Assembly: GCA_019694955.1 (NCBI GenBank)
Contig: JAIBAX010000044.1
Location: forward strand, 1 to 40,974
DNA length: 40,974 nucleotides
From: Chitinophagales bacterium
GTDB lineage: Bacteria > Bacteroidota > Bacteroidia > Chitinophagales > JADIYW01
Direction: 5' to 3'
Numbering within the stretch: the stretch's first letter is position 1; each line of letters opens with the position of its first letter. The notes below the pieces were generated by a model, which did not search any database, was not told the DNA's origin, and saw only the letters and a list, made by a program, of their open reading frames with translations. The position numbers and the translations under genes were made by a program. Shown piece by piece: positions 9,286 through 17,173 of this stretch.

Positions 9286-9316
9286 TTGTGTTAAAAATAC
9301 ATCCGCAATATATTTG
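9286..9316 (+). promoter_or_regulatory. TTG-N20-TATATTTG promoter of a short transcript
   Basis: TTG at 9286-9288, exactly 20 bp of spacer, then TATATTTG at 9309-9316: the same geometry as the promoter at 6238-6268. The expected start is near 9323. The strong terminator at 9381-9415 lies only about 60 bases downstream. Confidence 0.6.
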
Positions 9317-9322
9317 ATAACG

Positions 9323-9415
9323 ATCTTTTTTCATAGTCCTTCCCTTTTTAACAAAGTGCTTATGTCCAAGAGCACCGTTTACTGCCTGAACCAATCATTC
9401 AGGCAGTTTTTATTT
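9323..9415 (+). ncRNA. Candidate small RNA or attenuated leader of about 93 nt
   Basis: A complete promoter (9286-9316) and a strong intrinsic terminator (9381-9415) bracket about 93 bases between two divergent genes. The only reading frame inside starts at ATG 9363, runs through the terminator stem and ends overlapping the ATG of the membrane gene as ATGA at 9493-9496. Two readings are possible: a free small RNA, or a leader that controls the gene at 9493 by attenuation. I do not recognise it as 6S, tmRNA or any riboswitch. The unpaired 5' part is pyrimidine-rich. Confidence 0.5.
9381..9415 (+). terminator. Intrinsic terminator with 10-bp perfect stem
   Basis: ACTGCCTGAA (9381-9390), a 7-base loop, TTCAGGCAGT (9398-9407), then the T-rich tail TTTTATTTTAT. 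This is the best intrinsic terminator in the window and it points along the plus strand, where the nearest upstream gene is divergent. Confidence 0.8.
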
Positions 9416-9492
9416 TATCCTAATTATATGTTAATATCCTCTCAAAAAATAATTAAATCAATAACTTCATACCCATTAATAACTAACCATTT

Positions 9493-10164
9493 ATGACTAC
9501 TATAACTTTATCTGCAACAGAGCTTGCGAACACTGTAACGGGGTTTGCAACTATTTTTACGGGTATTTTCACCTATTTATTTACGGTTTTAACCAAGCCC
9601 GTACAACCTAACAGGTGGAAATTAGCCTATTTCACCATATTTCTGACCGGCATACCTACTGTTTGGTATCATGGATTTGGGGAATCATATGCATTGAGCT
9701 TATTGGATACCGGAAGCAACCTATTTGTGGGTTGGGCGATACTTTCTGCATTATTATTGGATTTCTATACAAAAGAAAAAAGAAAGTTATTCTATTGGAT
9801 TATAACGGTTTGGAACATAACAGGGACTTTAACAATGGTTTATGAAATGATGGTCCATCACCGATTATTCAGGTTATTCGGTTTCTTTCCGGGCGAACTT
9901 TTCTTGGTCGTAGATGCCTTTGCTATACTCATCTTTTTCTTTCTGAATGCAGACAAGATTTCTTTCCATGCTAAACCACTCTTAAAAGTTTGTGCGGCAG
10001 TTTTTGCGGTAGGTTTGTTGCTGGCAACAGCAGAAGGTCATAAAGTAGGATGGAACATCCTTTCTTTTCATGCTTTATGGCATATTGTCGGTGCCTTTGG
10101 ATTTATTACTTTGTGGCTGTTTAATTTTATCCGATTTTACGATATGCAATATTCGAACAAGTAG
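9493..10164 (+). CDS. Seven-helix membrane protein, CREST/alkaline-ceramidase-like
   Basis: A 223-residue protein with about seven membrane helices. The pattern of polar residues recalls the CREST superfamily of metal-dependent membrane hydrolases (alkaline ceramidase, PAQR, Per1): TVWYHGFGES with His60 at the end of helix 2, LLDTGSN with Asp72 at the start of helix 3, and FHALWHIVGA with His193 and His197 in the last helix. In that superfamily three histidines bind zinc and the Asp and Ser assist. No signal peptide is needed; helix 1 starts near residue 15. It lies between two paralogous serine hydrolases on the other strand and downstream of a terminator that may control it. Family assignment is by motif only; a lipid amide or ester would be the expected substrate. 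Confidence 0.6.
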   Translation: MTTITLSATELANTVTGFATIFTGIFTYLFTVLTKPVQPNRWKLAYFTIFLTGIPTVWYHGFGESYALSLLDTGSNLFVGWAILSALLLDFYTKEKRKLFYWIITVWNITGTLTMVYEMMVHHRLFRLFGFFPGELFLVVDAFAILIFFFLNADKISFHAKPLLKVCAAVFAVGLLLATAEGHKVGWNILSFHALWHIVGAFGFITLWLFNFIRFYDMQYSNK

Positions 10165-10198
10165 GAATTAAAGTTTTAATCGCCTATAACTTATTCGC

Positions 10199-10414
10199 GT
10201 ATTCGTGTTAAAAAAAAGTTCATGTGATATAAAGTTTTAACCGCAAAGATCGCAAAGTTATACGCAAAGTTTACAAAGGATATAATTTGAAAATTTAGAA
10301 ATGTGAGGGTGTATTCGTGGTAAAAAAAAGTTCAGGTGATATAGAATTTTAACCGCAAAGATCGCAAAGTTATACGCAAAGTTTACAAAGGATTTAATTT
10401 GAGAATTTGGAAAT
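10199..10414. repeat. 112-bp tandem duplication with spaced GCAAAG words
   Basis: Copy one is 10199-10310, copy two 10311 to about 10414, with few differences. Each contains four AAAG words, three of them GCAAAG, at short regular spacing (CCGCAAAGATCGCAAAGTT, then ACGCAAAG, then TACAAAG). A shorter piece, CTATAACTTATTCG(C/T)GTATTCGT, flanks the array at 10183 and 10487. No gene is present from 10165 to 10550. Confidence 0.75.
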
Positions 10415-10550
10415 CCGATAAATCGGTACGAGTTGTAAAAATTGTCGCTTTATCCAAAAGGAATATCGCTGTACAAAAACAAAGACCTATAACTTATTCG
10501 TGTATTCGTAACATATTGTTCTTTAATTTTTTGTTGCCACTAAGCACGAA

Positions 10551-11819
10551 TTATTCATTGTTCTCAAGGTTGTTGATGCAATTCCAGACGATATTTCTCA
10601 AGGCGACCTCTCTGGGGTCATTGGCGATGGCTGTTCCCATTTTATTCATTACATAGGCATAAGCGACTTTTTTCTCAGGGTCTGCAAACCCTCCTGAACC
10701 GCCAGCACCGCAATTACCATAAGATCTATGATTCGTTCCAAAATTAAGGTGTGTAGAAGGCTTACCCATACCTAATGAAAAATGAATTGGTAACTCCAGC
10801 ACTAAATCTTTCTCCCACTTCAAAGGAAGAATGGGTGCGCTCTCCAACTCTGCCAGTGTATCTTCATGGATATCCAACTTTATCCCACCTAAAGCAAACT
10901 CATTATACAAAGTTGCAATAGCGCGGGCATTGCCAAAACCACAGGCAGAACCAATAGGAAGTGCCTGAAACTTGCGCTTATTGAAATTTCTTAGGTTGAT
11001 GGTAAACCTGGGATTCAGCAACGCCTTAAACCATAGCGACCAAGGCTTTAGTAGCTTCATCGCACTGCTATTGCGGGTGGGGTCGCGTTTCAAGAGGAAA
11101 TGAAGTTTTGAAAACGGCACTAATTCTGCCAACTGTTCTCCATCAATATCTTTTGGCAATCCGATAAAAAAGTCAATGCCCAGTTTTTTAGCGATTTCCT
11201 CATCAAAAAACTGCTGTAATCTTCTTTTCTTAGGATCTATTCTTTGCATCAGCTGATCGATGTATAGCGCAATGGTCCAAGCATGGTACCCCTGATGGTC
11301 GCCCGGATGCCACATGGGCGTTTGTTCAGCGAGGATGCCCGCCAATTTATCGTTATTCAACAATGTTTTCACACGGAGTGGGCGTGTTGGGGCACATAAT
11401 CCTGCCTGGTGTGCTAATAACTGTCGGATAGTAATATTTTCTTTGCCATTCTTGGCAAATTCAGGCCAGTACTTTGCTACTTTATCATCATAATGAAACA
11501 ACTTCTGAGAGTGTAACAATGCAAAGGACAGGGCTGACATACCTTTTGTAGTGGAAAAGACTATAATCAGCGTATCTTCATTCCATGGGAGTTGCCTTTT
11601 GGCATCTCGCCAACCACCCCATAAATCGACGACCTTCTCTCCTCTCCAATAAGCACAGACAGCAGCTCCTAACTCACCACGCTTTTCAAAATTTTCTTTA
11701 AACATCTCCAACACAGGTTCAAAACCTGGTGCTACAAAACCATTTATTTCGGGTTGTTGCGTCTCTTTGGGGATTCTTTTCTTGAAAATTCTTCTTCTCT
11801 TTGTAGCCACTTGTTCCAT
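10551..11819 (-). CDS. Class C beta-lactamase-fold serine hydrolase, second paralogue
   Basis: A paralogue of the esterase at 7867-9129. The catalytic STTK lies in VFSTTKGMSALSF. GYHAWTIALY carries the second-motif tyrosine and RSYGNCGAGGSGGFADPE is the third block. The ATG at 11819 (MEQVATKRR) is preferred over 11861 (MSIFSK): alignment with the paralogue leaves a shorter unmatched N-terminus, and a near-consensus TATTTTTA element at 11849-11856 would start the transcript near 11842. The N-terminus is unusually basic (KRRRIFKKRIPK), unlike the paralogue, and may contact membrane or nucleic acid. No signal peptide is seen. Three direct repeats over the promoter suggest specific regulation. 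Confidence 0.83.
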   Translation of the reverse strand: MEQVATKRRRIFKKRIPKETQQPEINGFVAPGFEPVLEMFKENFEKRGELGAAVCAYWRGEKVVDLWGGWRDAKRQLPWNEDTLIIVFSTTKGMSALSFALLHSQKLFHYDDKVAKYWPEFAKNGKENITIRQLLAHQAGLCAPTRPLRVKTLLNNDKLAGILAEQTPMWHPGDHQGYHAWTIALYIDQLMQRIDPKKRRLQQFFDEEIAKKLGIDFFIGLPKDIDGEQLAELVPFSKLHFLLKRDPTRNSSAMKLLKPWSLWFKALLNPRFTINLRNFNKRKFQALPIGSACGFGNARAIATLYNEFALGGIKLDIHEDTLAELESAPILPLKWEKDLVLELPIHFSLGMGKPSTHLNFGTNHRSYGNCGAGGSGGFADPEKKVAYAYVMNKMGTAIANDPREVALRNIVWNCINNLENNE

Positions 11820-11860
11820 AATCGATATTTTGTTATTGCGCAATTTGCTAAAAATACTCA

Positions 11861-11892
11861 TTCACAAATGGTTTCACAAATATTTCACAAAT
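11861..11892. promoter_or_regulatory. Three phased TTCACAAAT direct repeats (operator-like)
   Basis: Perfect copies of TTCACAAAT start at 11861, 11873 and 11884, spaced 12 and 11 bp, about one helical turn. Relative to a start near 11842 for the minus-strand esterase they cover roughly -19 to -50, the -33 region, so a bound regulator would block or recruit polymerase. Confidence 0.45.
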
Positions 11893-11930
11893 AATTAAGA
11901 AAAATGAGGCGTATTGGGGGATTTGGAAAT

Positions 11931-12114
11931 GTTCATGGTTCACAGTTCATGGTTCATAGTGATTTGGAAATGTGGAAATTTGGGGATGTGGAAATGTGGA
12001 AATTTGGGGATGTGAGGATTTGGAAATGTCAATGGTCAATGGTCAAAAGGCTACAATCATTTGTCATTTGTCAATAGATTACAATCGACTAGTCAATGTC
12101 GCAATACGCAATAC
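11931..12114. repeat. Low-complexity tandem words in the spacer before the M13 peptidase
   Basis: The spacer 11862-12232 has no gene. It holds a duplicated TTCATGGTTCA word (about 11931-11958), a perfect 24-bp tandem pair (11965-11988 and 11989-12012, GGAAATGTGGAAATTTGGGG type), a repeated CAATGGT (12029-12045) and CAATACGCAATAC (12102-12114). The last 13-mer recurs inverted at 26390-26402, so these words are dispersed in the genome. Confidence 0.6.
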
Positions 12115-12232
12115 GAATATCCCTGTACTACTATACCTAAGCTCATCTAAGTAAAGATGTGCAACAATTTTTAACGTATTATTTTAGGTACATACATGTT
12201 TTTACATAACTTTACCACACAATTCAACTTAT

Positions 12233-14266
12233 ATGAAAAAAGTATTATTATTTGTACTCATTATCGGCTCGCTCTTTTCTTGTAGAAATTTTGGTGAACG
12301 CCCTGATAAGGGAGATGTAGTCGCCAGCCTTATTGATTCTACTGCCAACCCAGGTGAGGATTTTTCTAAATACGCGTTTGGCAAGTGGCTAAAAAACAAT
12401 CCTATTCCCGACGCCTATAGTTCTTGGGGTATTGGCAACCTTGTATCAGAAGAAATCCGCGAAAAACTCAAAGAAATCAATGAATCGGCACTAAAGAAAA
12501 ATGCTAAGGCAGGTACGAACGACCAAAAAATCGGCGACTTTTATTACAGTGGTATGGACACTGTTTCTATTGAAAAAGAAGGCATTTCACCACTAAAAGC
12601 TGAAATGGATTTGGTAAATAGCATCCAAGACTATAATGATGTTATGGATGTGATTGCACACCATTACACAATAGGTGTCCGAACGGGTTTTGGATATGAC
12701 ATCTACCAAGACCAAATGAATAGCGAAATATATGCTCTGTACCTCACCCAAGAAGGAATTGGTTTGCCGGATAGAGATTACTATTTTAATACGGATGAAA
12801 ATACCGTAAAAATCAGGGAGGACTATAAAACCAAACACCTGCCTGCCATGTTTAAAATTAGTGGCATAAATTCCAAAGATTTTAACAATGATGCCGCCGT
12901 TTATCAACTCGAAGAAAGCTTGGCAAAAGCATCCAGAAAAATGGAGGACTTGCGTGATCCTTATGCCAATTACAATAAATATGCGGTTAAAGATTTAAAT
13001 AAGCTCACGCCTAACATCAATTGGGTGAGGTTTTTTGAGAAAACGGGCTTGAAAAATGTGGATACGGTTATTATAGGGCAACCTGAATTTTTCAAAACTT
13101 TTGACAACCAATTGAAAAAAGTTGATTTGGCCATATGGAAAGATTATCTTAAATGGAATCTTGTCAACACTTTTTCTCCCTACCTCAATAAAGAACTTGA
13201 CCGTGAACATTTTCGTTTCTATGGAACTGTTCTATCCGGAAAGAAAGAACAACTTCCCCGATGGAAGCGTGTCCTTGATTGGGAAGAAGATGCTATGGGA
13301 GAAATTTTAGGGCAATTATTTGTAAAGGAATACTTCCCTGAAAAAACGAAAAAAAGGTACGAAGACATGGTGGATGCCGTTTTAGATGCCTATAAAACAA
13401 GGATAGAAAACTTACAATGGATGAGCCCTGAAACCAAGAAAAAGGCTTTGGTAAAACTTGGCACGGTAAAGAAAAAAGTGGGCTATCCAGAAAAATGGAA
13501 AGACTTCTCCGCCTTACAAGTCGACAAAGGTCCTTTTGTTTTAAATGTAATAAATGGCAATAAGTGGTGGTTCAACTATAATATGAGCAAGTACGGAAAA
13601 CCTGTTGACAGAACAGAATGGGATATGACGCCGCAGACATACAATGCTTATTACAATCCTTCTAATAATGAAATTGTACTTCCAGCAGCAATATTCACTA
13701 TTCCCGGTTTTAAGGATGCTGAAATCGACGATGCTGTAGTTTTTGGTTATGCAGGCGCTTCTACAATTGGACATGAAATAACCCATGGGTTTGATGATGA
13801 AGGTCGCCAATATGATGAACACGGCAATCTAAAAGATTGGTGGACAGAAACGGATGCTTCGGAGTTTCAAAAGCGTGCCCAAGTGATGGTGGAGCAATTC
13901 AACAACTACACGGTGCTAAAAGATATGCACGTCAACGGTGAGGCTACTTTAGGTGAAAATATTGCCGATTACGGTGGCATCCTGATAGCATTGGATGCCT
14001 TCAAAAAGACAAAACAGTACAAAGAAGGTAAAAGTATTGCCGGACTGACGCCGATACAGCGTTACTTCCTAGGTTATGCTTTGGGTTGGTTGGGACATTC
14101 CCGAGATGAAAGAATCGCCAATCAAATCATGTCTGATGTGCATTCACCCACATTTCTACGCATCAACGGTCCGTTTGCAAATATTCCCGAATTTTATGAA
14201 GCTTTCGGCATAAAAGAAGGACAACCGATGTGGCGGGCAGATAGCATACGGGTAGATATTTGGTAA
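12233..14266 (+). CDS. pepO: M13 family zinc metallopeptidase, lipoprotein (PepO/neprilysin-like)
   Basis: A 677-residue M13 endopeptidase that cleaves short peptides in the cell envelope. The signal peptide ends in a lipobox (GSLFSC, Cys17), so it is probably membrane-anchored. The zinc site is HEITH (His514, Glu515, His518) with the third ligand Glu575 in ENIADYGG, and Asp579 completes the ExxxD motif. Substrate-binding NAYYNPSNNEIVLPAAI precedes the zinc site, and the C-terminus WRADSIRVDIW is the usual M13 ending (the family norm is C/WRVW). The length is normal. TAACTTTA at 12207-12214 is a near-consensus -7 element. It is a single-gene unit; the neighbours are convergent or on the other strand. 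Confidence 0.95.
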   Translation: MKKVLLFVLIIGSLFSCRNFGERPDKGDVVASLIDSTANPGEDFSKYAFGKWLKNNPIPDAYSSWGIGNLVSEEIREKLKEINESALKKNAKAGTNDQKIGDFYYSGMDTVSIEKEGISPLKAEMDLVNSIQDYNDVMDVIAHHYTIGVRTGFGYDIYQDQMNSEIYALYLTQEGIGLPDRDYYFNTDENTVKIREDYKTKHLPAMFKISGINSKDFNNDAAVYQLEESLAKASRKMEDLRDPYANYNKYAVKDLNKLTPNINWVRFFEKTGLKNVDTVIIGQPEFFKTFDNQLKKVDLAIWKDYLKWNLVNTFSPYLNKELDREHFRFYGTVLSGKKEQLPRWKRVLDWEEDAMGEILGQLFVKEYFPEKTKKRYEDMVDAVLDAYKTRIENLQWMSPETKKKALVKLGTVKKKVGYPEKWKDFSALQVDKGPFVLNVINGNKWWFNYNMSKYGKPVDRTEWDMTPQTYNAYYNPSNNEIVLPAAIFTIPGFKDAEIDDAVVFGYAGASTIGHEITHGFDDEGRQYDEHGNLKDWWTETDASEFQKRAQVMVEQFNNYTVLKDMHVNGEATLGENIADYGGILIALDAFKKTKQYKEGKSIAGLTPIQRYFLGYALGWLGHSRDERIANQIMSDVHSPTFLRINGPFANIPEFYEAFGIKEGQPMWRADSIRVDIW

Positions 14267-14375
14267 GAATTTTTAATTCAAAATTTTAAATTTTAAATTA
14301 TTTGTTGTTACCATAAATTAGGTTTCTTCTTTTAGGAAGATAATTACCGTGTGAGGTAGCAGTATGATAGATGGA

Positions 14376-14403
14376 CATTCAACATTTATCATTCAACATT
14401 TAT
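14376..14403. repeat. Perfect 14-bp tandem repeat over the ligase stop codon
   Basis: CATTCAACATTTAT is present twice in a row (14376-14389, 14390-14403). The stop and last codons (Asn-Val-Glu-stop) of the minus-strand ligase are encoded by the second copy. Confidence 0.7.
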
Positions 14404-15927
14404 AATCAATTGATTTATATCTTCTTTTGTCGCTACCGCTGCTACTGTTTCCTCTTTTAGCCAACGCAATATCTTCGGTGATTTCAGTACAACACCGGAG
14501 CGATGTCGTGCGGAAGCTTGAATTTCTTCATAACTGATTTCAAACACTAATTTGGGTTCTATAGACTTTACAGGGCCGAATTTTTCGATAGTATGTTGCT
14601 TGACATATTCATCAATACATCGTTGTTCTTCATTTGTTAGTCCTTCATATGCCTTGGTTATGGGTAAAAACTGATCTTGCCACCGTATTCCAAAAGTATA
14701 TTCCGTATAAGGTTGACCTGCACTTGCCTTAGCAACATATAGCAACACGACCATAAGTTTTTGGGGTTGATTTTTTAGTTTTAGCCATGCTGTCCCCTTT
14801 TCATCTCCATACTTACCAGCTGATTCTTTAAATATCAATCCCTTATATTTTTTTTGAGCAGCTAATTGCCGTGTGTATAAAATATCAGCATGCGTTGTAA
14901 TCCTCAACGCTTCACCTATTGAAATACGCACATCCGGTTGTTTTGGAAATACTTCATCAAGCATTTGTCGACGTACATGATATGGTTCATTGTAAACATA
15001 CCTGCCGCCAACTTTGAGTAAATCATACATAACAAACCGTGAGGCGGTTATGTCTATTCTTTTTCTTTTAGAAAAACCACTTTTGGAAGATATGCTTGCA
15101 TCCTCTGCCAGCCACTGTCCTTCAAAGATTGTATCATCAGGAATATCGTTCTTCCAAAATTGAAAAGCATCCACAAATCCCTCCAGTACCTCGCCGGATC
15201 GCGTCCATATATAAACGTTTCCACGAGTCAGTATTATTTGGCAACGCTTTCCGGAATACAAATACTCGACACTATATGAGTCTAATGGTAGTGGCGGAAT
15301 TTCCTGAATAGCTGTACCCTTAAAAAATGGAACTGGCTTAAATTTAAGGTTATCGAAGCGATAGAATAATGTTTTAAAATCTACTTTATCCGGTTCAAAG
15401 CCTTCGTCCAGTTTTTGCGCAATAATATCCTCAGTAAGTCCAGTAAAAGAAGCCAGACTTTGCACCAGCACTTGGGCAGTCAATGTAAAACGTCCGTTTC
15501 CCATCCACCATTTCATCATAAATGTGCGAATGTCCTGATGCAAATGACAAGTCCTCGCATGGGCAGTATTCATTCTCTTCTCCCAAGGCAACATAGTCAC
15601 TTGCATCAGCCACTGATAAGCTACGCTGAGAGAAATAAATTCCTGAGAAGTATCTTCCATAACCAACGAATATGTTTCCGCCCAATCTCCTGTAACCTCA
15701 TTCGACGCTTCCAAAAGCCACTCCTTAATGGTCGCATGTTCTAAAATGAATGACTTTACATCGTTCAATTTTATATAATGCTTTTGTTGCTTATTGGATA
15801 AGAAGAAAATAGCATATAAGATTTCTGCTGAGGAAACGGCGGCATAATAGTCTGTCAAATAACTCTTTTGCAAGTCCCGATTGCTACTCCGTTTCAATTT
15901 GGTCAGTAATTCGAGGAATGCATTCAT
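14389..15927 (-). CDS. ATP-dependent DNA ligase-like protein lacking catalytic lysine
   Basis: A 512-residue protein of the ligase-associated ATP-dependent ligase family (TIGR04120 type), with N-terminal DNA-binding, nucleotidyltransferase and OB domains. The N-terminal helical domain shows GDWAETYSLV (about residues 91-100). Motif I, normally E-x-K-Y-D-G-x-R, reads EYLYSGKR: the lysine that takes AMP is Leu223 and the Asp is Ser225. Motif III (FVMYDLL) and motif V (WLKLK) are kept. Motif IV, normally EG followed by a hydrophobic run and K, reads KGLIFK with Lys362 in place of Glu. The frame is intact over the whole length, so this looks like a conserved pseudoenzyme rather than a broken gene; Lys227 could in principle substitute. 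The start overlaps the exonuclease stop as ATGA, so the two are translationally coupled. It probably acts in DNA repair as a nick-binding partner. Confidence 0.85.
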   Translation of the reverse strand: MNAFLELLTKLKRSSNRDLQKSYLTDYYAAVSSAEILYAIFFLSNKQQKHYIKLNDVKSFILEHATIKEWLLEASNEVTGDWAETYSLVMEDTSQEFISLSVAYQWLMQVTMLPWEKRMNTAHARTCHLHQDIRTFMMKWWMGNGRFTLTAQVLVQSLASFTGLTEDIIAQKLDEGFEPDKVDFKTLFYRFDNLKFKPVPFFKGTAIQEIPPLPLDSYSVEYLYSGKRCQIILTRGNVYIWTRSGEVLEGFVDAFQFWKNDIPDDTIFEGQWLAEDASISSKSGFSKRKRIDITASRFVMYDLLKVGGRYVYNEPYHVRRQMLDEVFPKQPDVRISIGEALRITTHADILYTRQLAAQKKYKGLIFKESAGKYGDEKGTAWLKLKNQPQKLMVVLLYVAKASAGQPYTEYTFGIRWQDQFLPITKAYEGLTNEEQRCIDEYVKQHTIEKFGPVKSIEPKLVFEISYEEIQASARHRSGVVLKSPKILRWLKEETVAAVATKEDINQLIINVE

Positions 15928-16904
15928 TTATAAAAATTTTTAAGACTATGGGCTTCAATGCCTTGTTCATTCAGCCACTTTGAAAAAATGTCTTCGTAGC
16001 CGTGTGTCACCAATACCCGCTCTGCTTTACAATCCTTTACTGCTTTATTTAGCTCATTCCAATCTGCATGGTCTGACAGGACAAAACCTTTGTCAATACC
16101 ACCGCGTTGCCTGTACTTTTGTATGGCCATCCAACCGGATGCAGCAGCAACGGATACTGTATAACCTTTTGATTTAAGCAGATTTTCAACTGTACCGGGT
16201 GGTGCAATAATTAACCCTGACAATAGCTGTTGTTTGGTAATTTTACTGTTTAATTCAGAGGTTTCTGCCATGTTGATTCCTTGTTGCCGGAGGACGGCAT
16301 TGGTACTTTCTACGCTGGGATGGGTTATTATGGTGCCAATGGTGTTGTCGATATTCTGGATGATGCGTTGTGCCTTTCCCAAAGAATAAGCTTGAATGAC
16401 AGATACAATGCCATTCTGCTGATTTTTCTTCCACCAGTCATTGATTTCATTCATGAGGAACGCTTGCTCTTTCCATTGATAGATGGGCATGCCAAAGGTG
16501 CTTTCGGTAATAAATGTGTGGCAATGTACGGGTTCAAAAGGTGCTGAAATACCGTCCGATCCAAGTTTATAATCTCCGGAAACCACCCAGATTTCACCTT
16601 TATACTCCAGCCGAACTTGCGCCGACCCGATGATATGTCCTGCGGGATGGAAGGATATTTTCACACTGTTTATATTTACGGAAGCACCATAAGGTAATGT
16701 TTGGATATTTATATTGGAGGTTAGTCTGAATTTGATAACAGGTGCTGCATCAACAGTGCATAAATAACGTTGATGACCGGGTCGGGCGTGGTCGGCATGT
16801 CCATGGGTAATGACAGCCCGGTCTACACGACCTGTTGGGTCAATAAAAACATCTGCTTGCGGGCAATAAAGTCCATTTTTTGTATTTATCAGCAATTCAG
16901 ACAT
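15924..16904 (-). CDS. Ligase-associated DNA exonuclease (metallo-beta-lactamase fold)
   Basis: A 326-residue beta-CASP-type metallo-beta-lactamase nuclease (TIGR04122 type). This family sits beside an ATP-dependent ligase and often a helicase (Lhr-like) and a phosphoesterase in DNA-damage-response clusters. The metal-binding motif HGHADH is complete (His34, His36, Asp38, His39). Further metal or active-site blocks are HPAGHIIGSAQ, SGDYKLG, SDHADW and VTHGY. All expected ligands are present, so the enzyme should be active. The helicase and phosphoesterase are not in this window. A -7 element at 16909-16916 lies so close to the ATG that the message may be leaderless. Confidence 0.9.
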   Translation of the reverse strand: MSELLINTKNGLYCPQADVFIDPTGRVDRAVITHGHADHARPGHQRYLCTVDAAPVIKFRLTSNINIQTLPYGASVNINSVKISFHPAGHIIGSAQVRLEYKGEIWVVSGDYKLGSDGISAPFEPVHCHTFITESTFGMPIYQWKEQAFLMNEINDWWKKNQQNGIVSVIQAYSLGKAQRIIQNIDNTIGTIITHPSVESTNAVLRQQGINMAETSELNSKITKQQLLSGLIIAPPGTVENLLKSKGYTVSVAAASGWMAIQKYRQRGGIDKGFVLSDHADWNELNKAVKDCKAERVLVTHGYEDIFSKWLNEQGIEAHSLKNFYK

Positions 16905-16908
16905 GTAG

Positions 16909-16916
16909 CAAAGGTA
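16909..16916 (-). promoter_or_regulatory. TACCTTTG -7 element next to the exonuclease start
   Basis: On the minus strand TACCTTTG matches TAnnTTTG and ends four bases before the ATG at 16904. Used as a promoter, it would start transcription at or just inside the start codon. Confidence 0.4.
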
Positions 16917-16988
16917 AGAAGATGCGATGGGAAGGTTTATAATATTTTGTTATAAATAATTTTCAGACTACGGAGTAGTAAAATTATT

Positions 16989-17109
16989 CGATTTTAACAT
17001 AAAAATGTAAGTGAAGATTTTCAATATTAATTGACACTAAAAACATATTAAAACAATAAATATTCATATTTGTTATAAAAAAAATACGATTTTAACAAAA
17101 TAATGTAAG
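16989..17109. promoter_or_regulatory. Pair of 23-bp direct repeats upstream of the DUF3604 gene
   Basis: CGATTTTAACATAAAAATGT plus AAG (16989-17011) recurs at 17087-17109 with two mismatches, 98 bp apart. The second copy lies about 24 bp before the TAATTTTG promoter element, a natural position for an activator or repressor site. Confidence 0.4.
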
Positions 17110-17132
17110 CGCATTGTTCCAAACCTCCGATT

Positions 17133-17140
17133 TAATTTTG
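17133..17140 (+). promoter_or_regulatory. TAATTTTG -7 element of the DUF3604 operon
   Basis: TAATTTTG matches TAnnTTTG; a TTG lies 16 bp upstream at 17114-17116, slightly close for a -33 box. The expected start is near 17147 and the leader about 27 bases. Confidence 0.5.
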
Positions 17141-17173
17141 CATAAAAATATTAATACTTCTTAAAATAAAATT

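Noticed and set aside
9314..9496. Small protein gene overlapping the CREST-like start
   Set aside because: Its first codon lies inside the promoter -7 element, and from the internal ATG the frame runs through a perfect terminator stem; kept only as a possible leader peptide.
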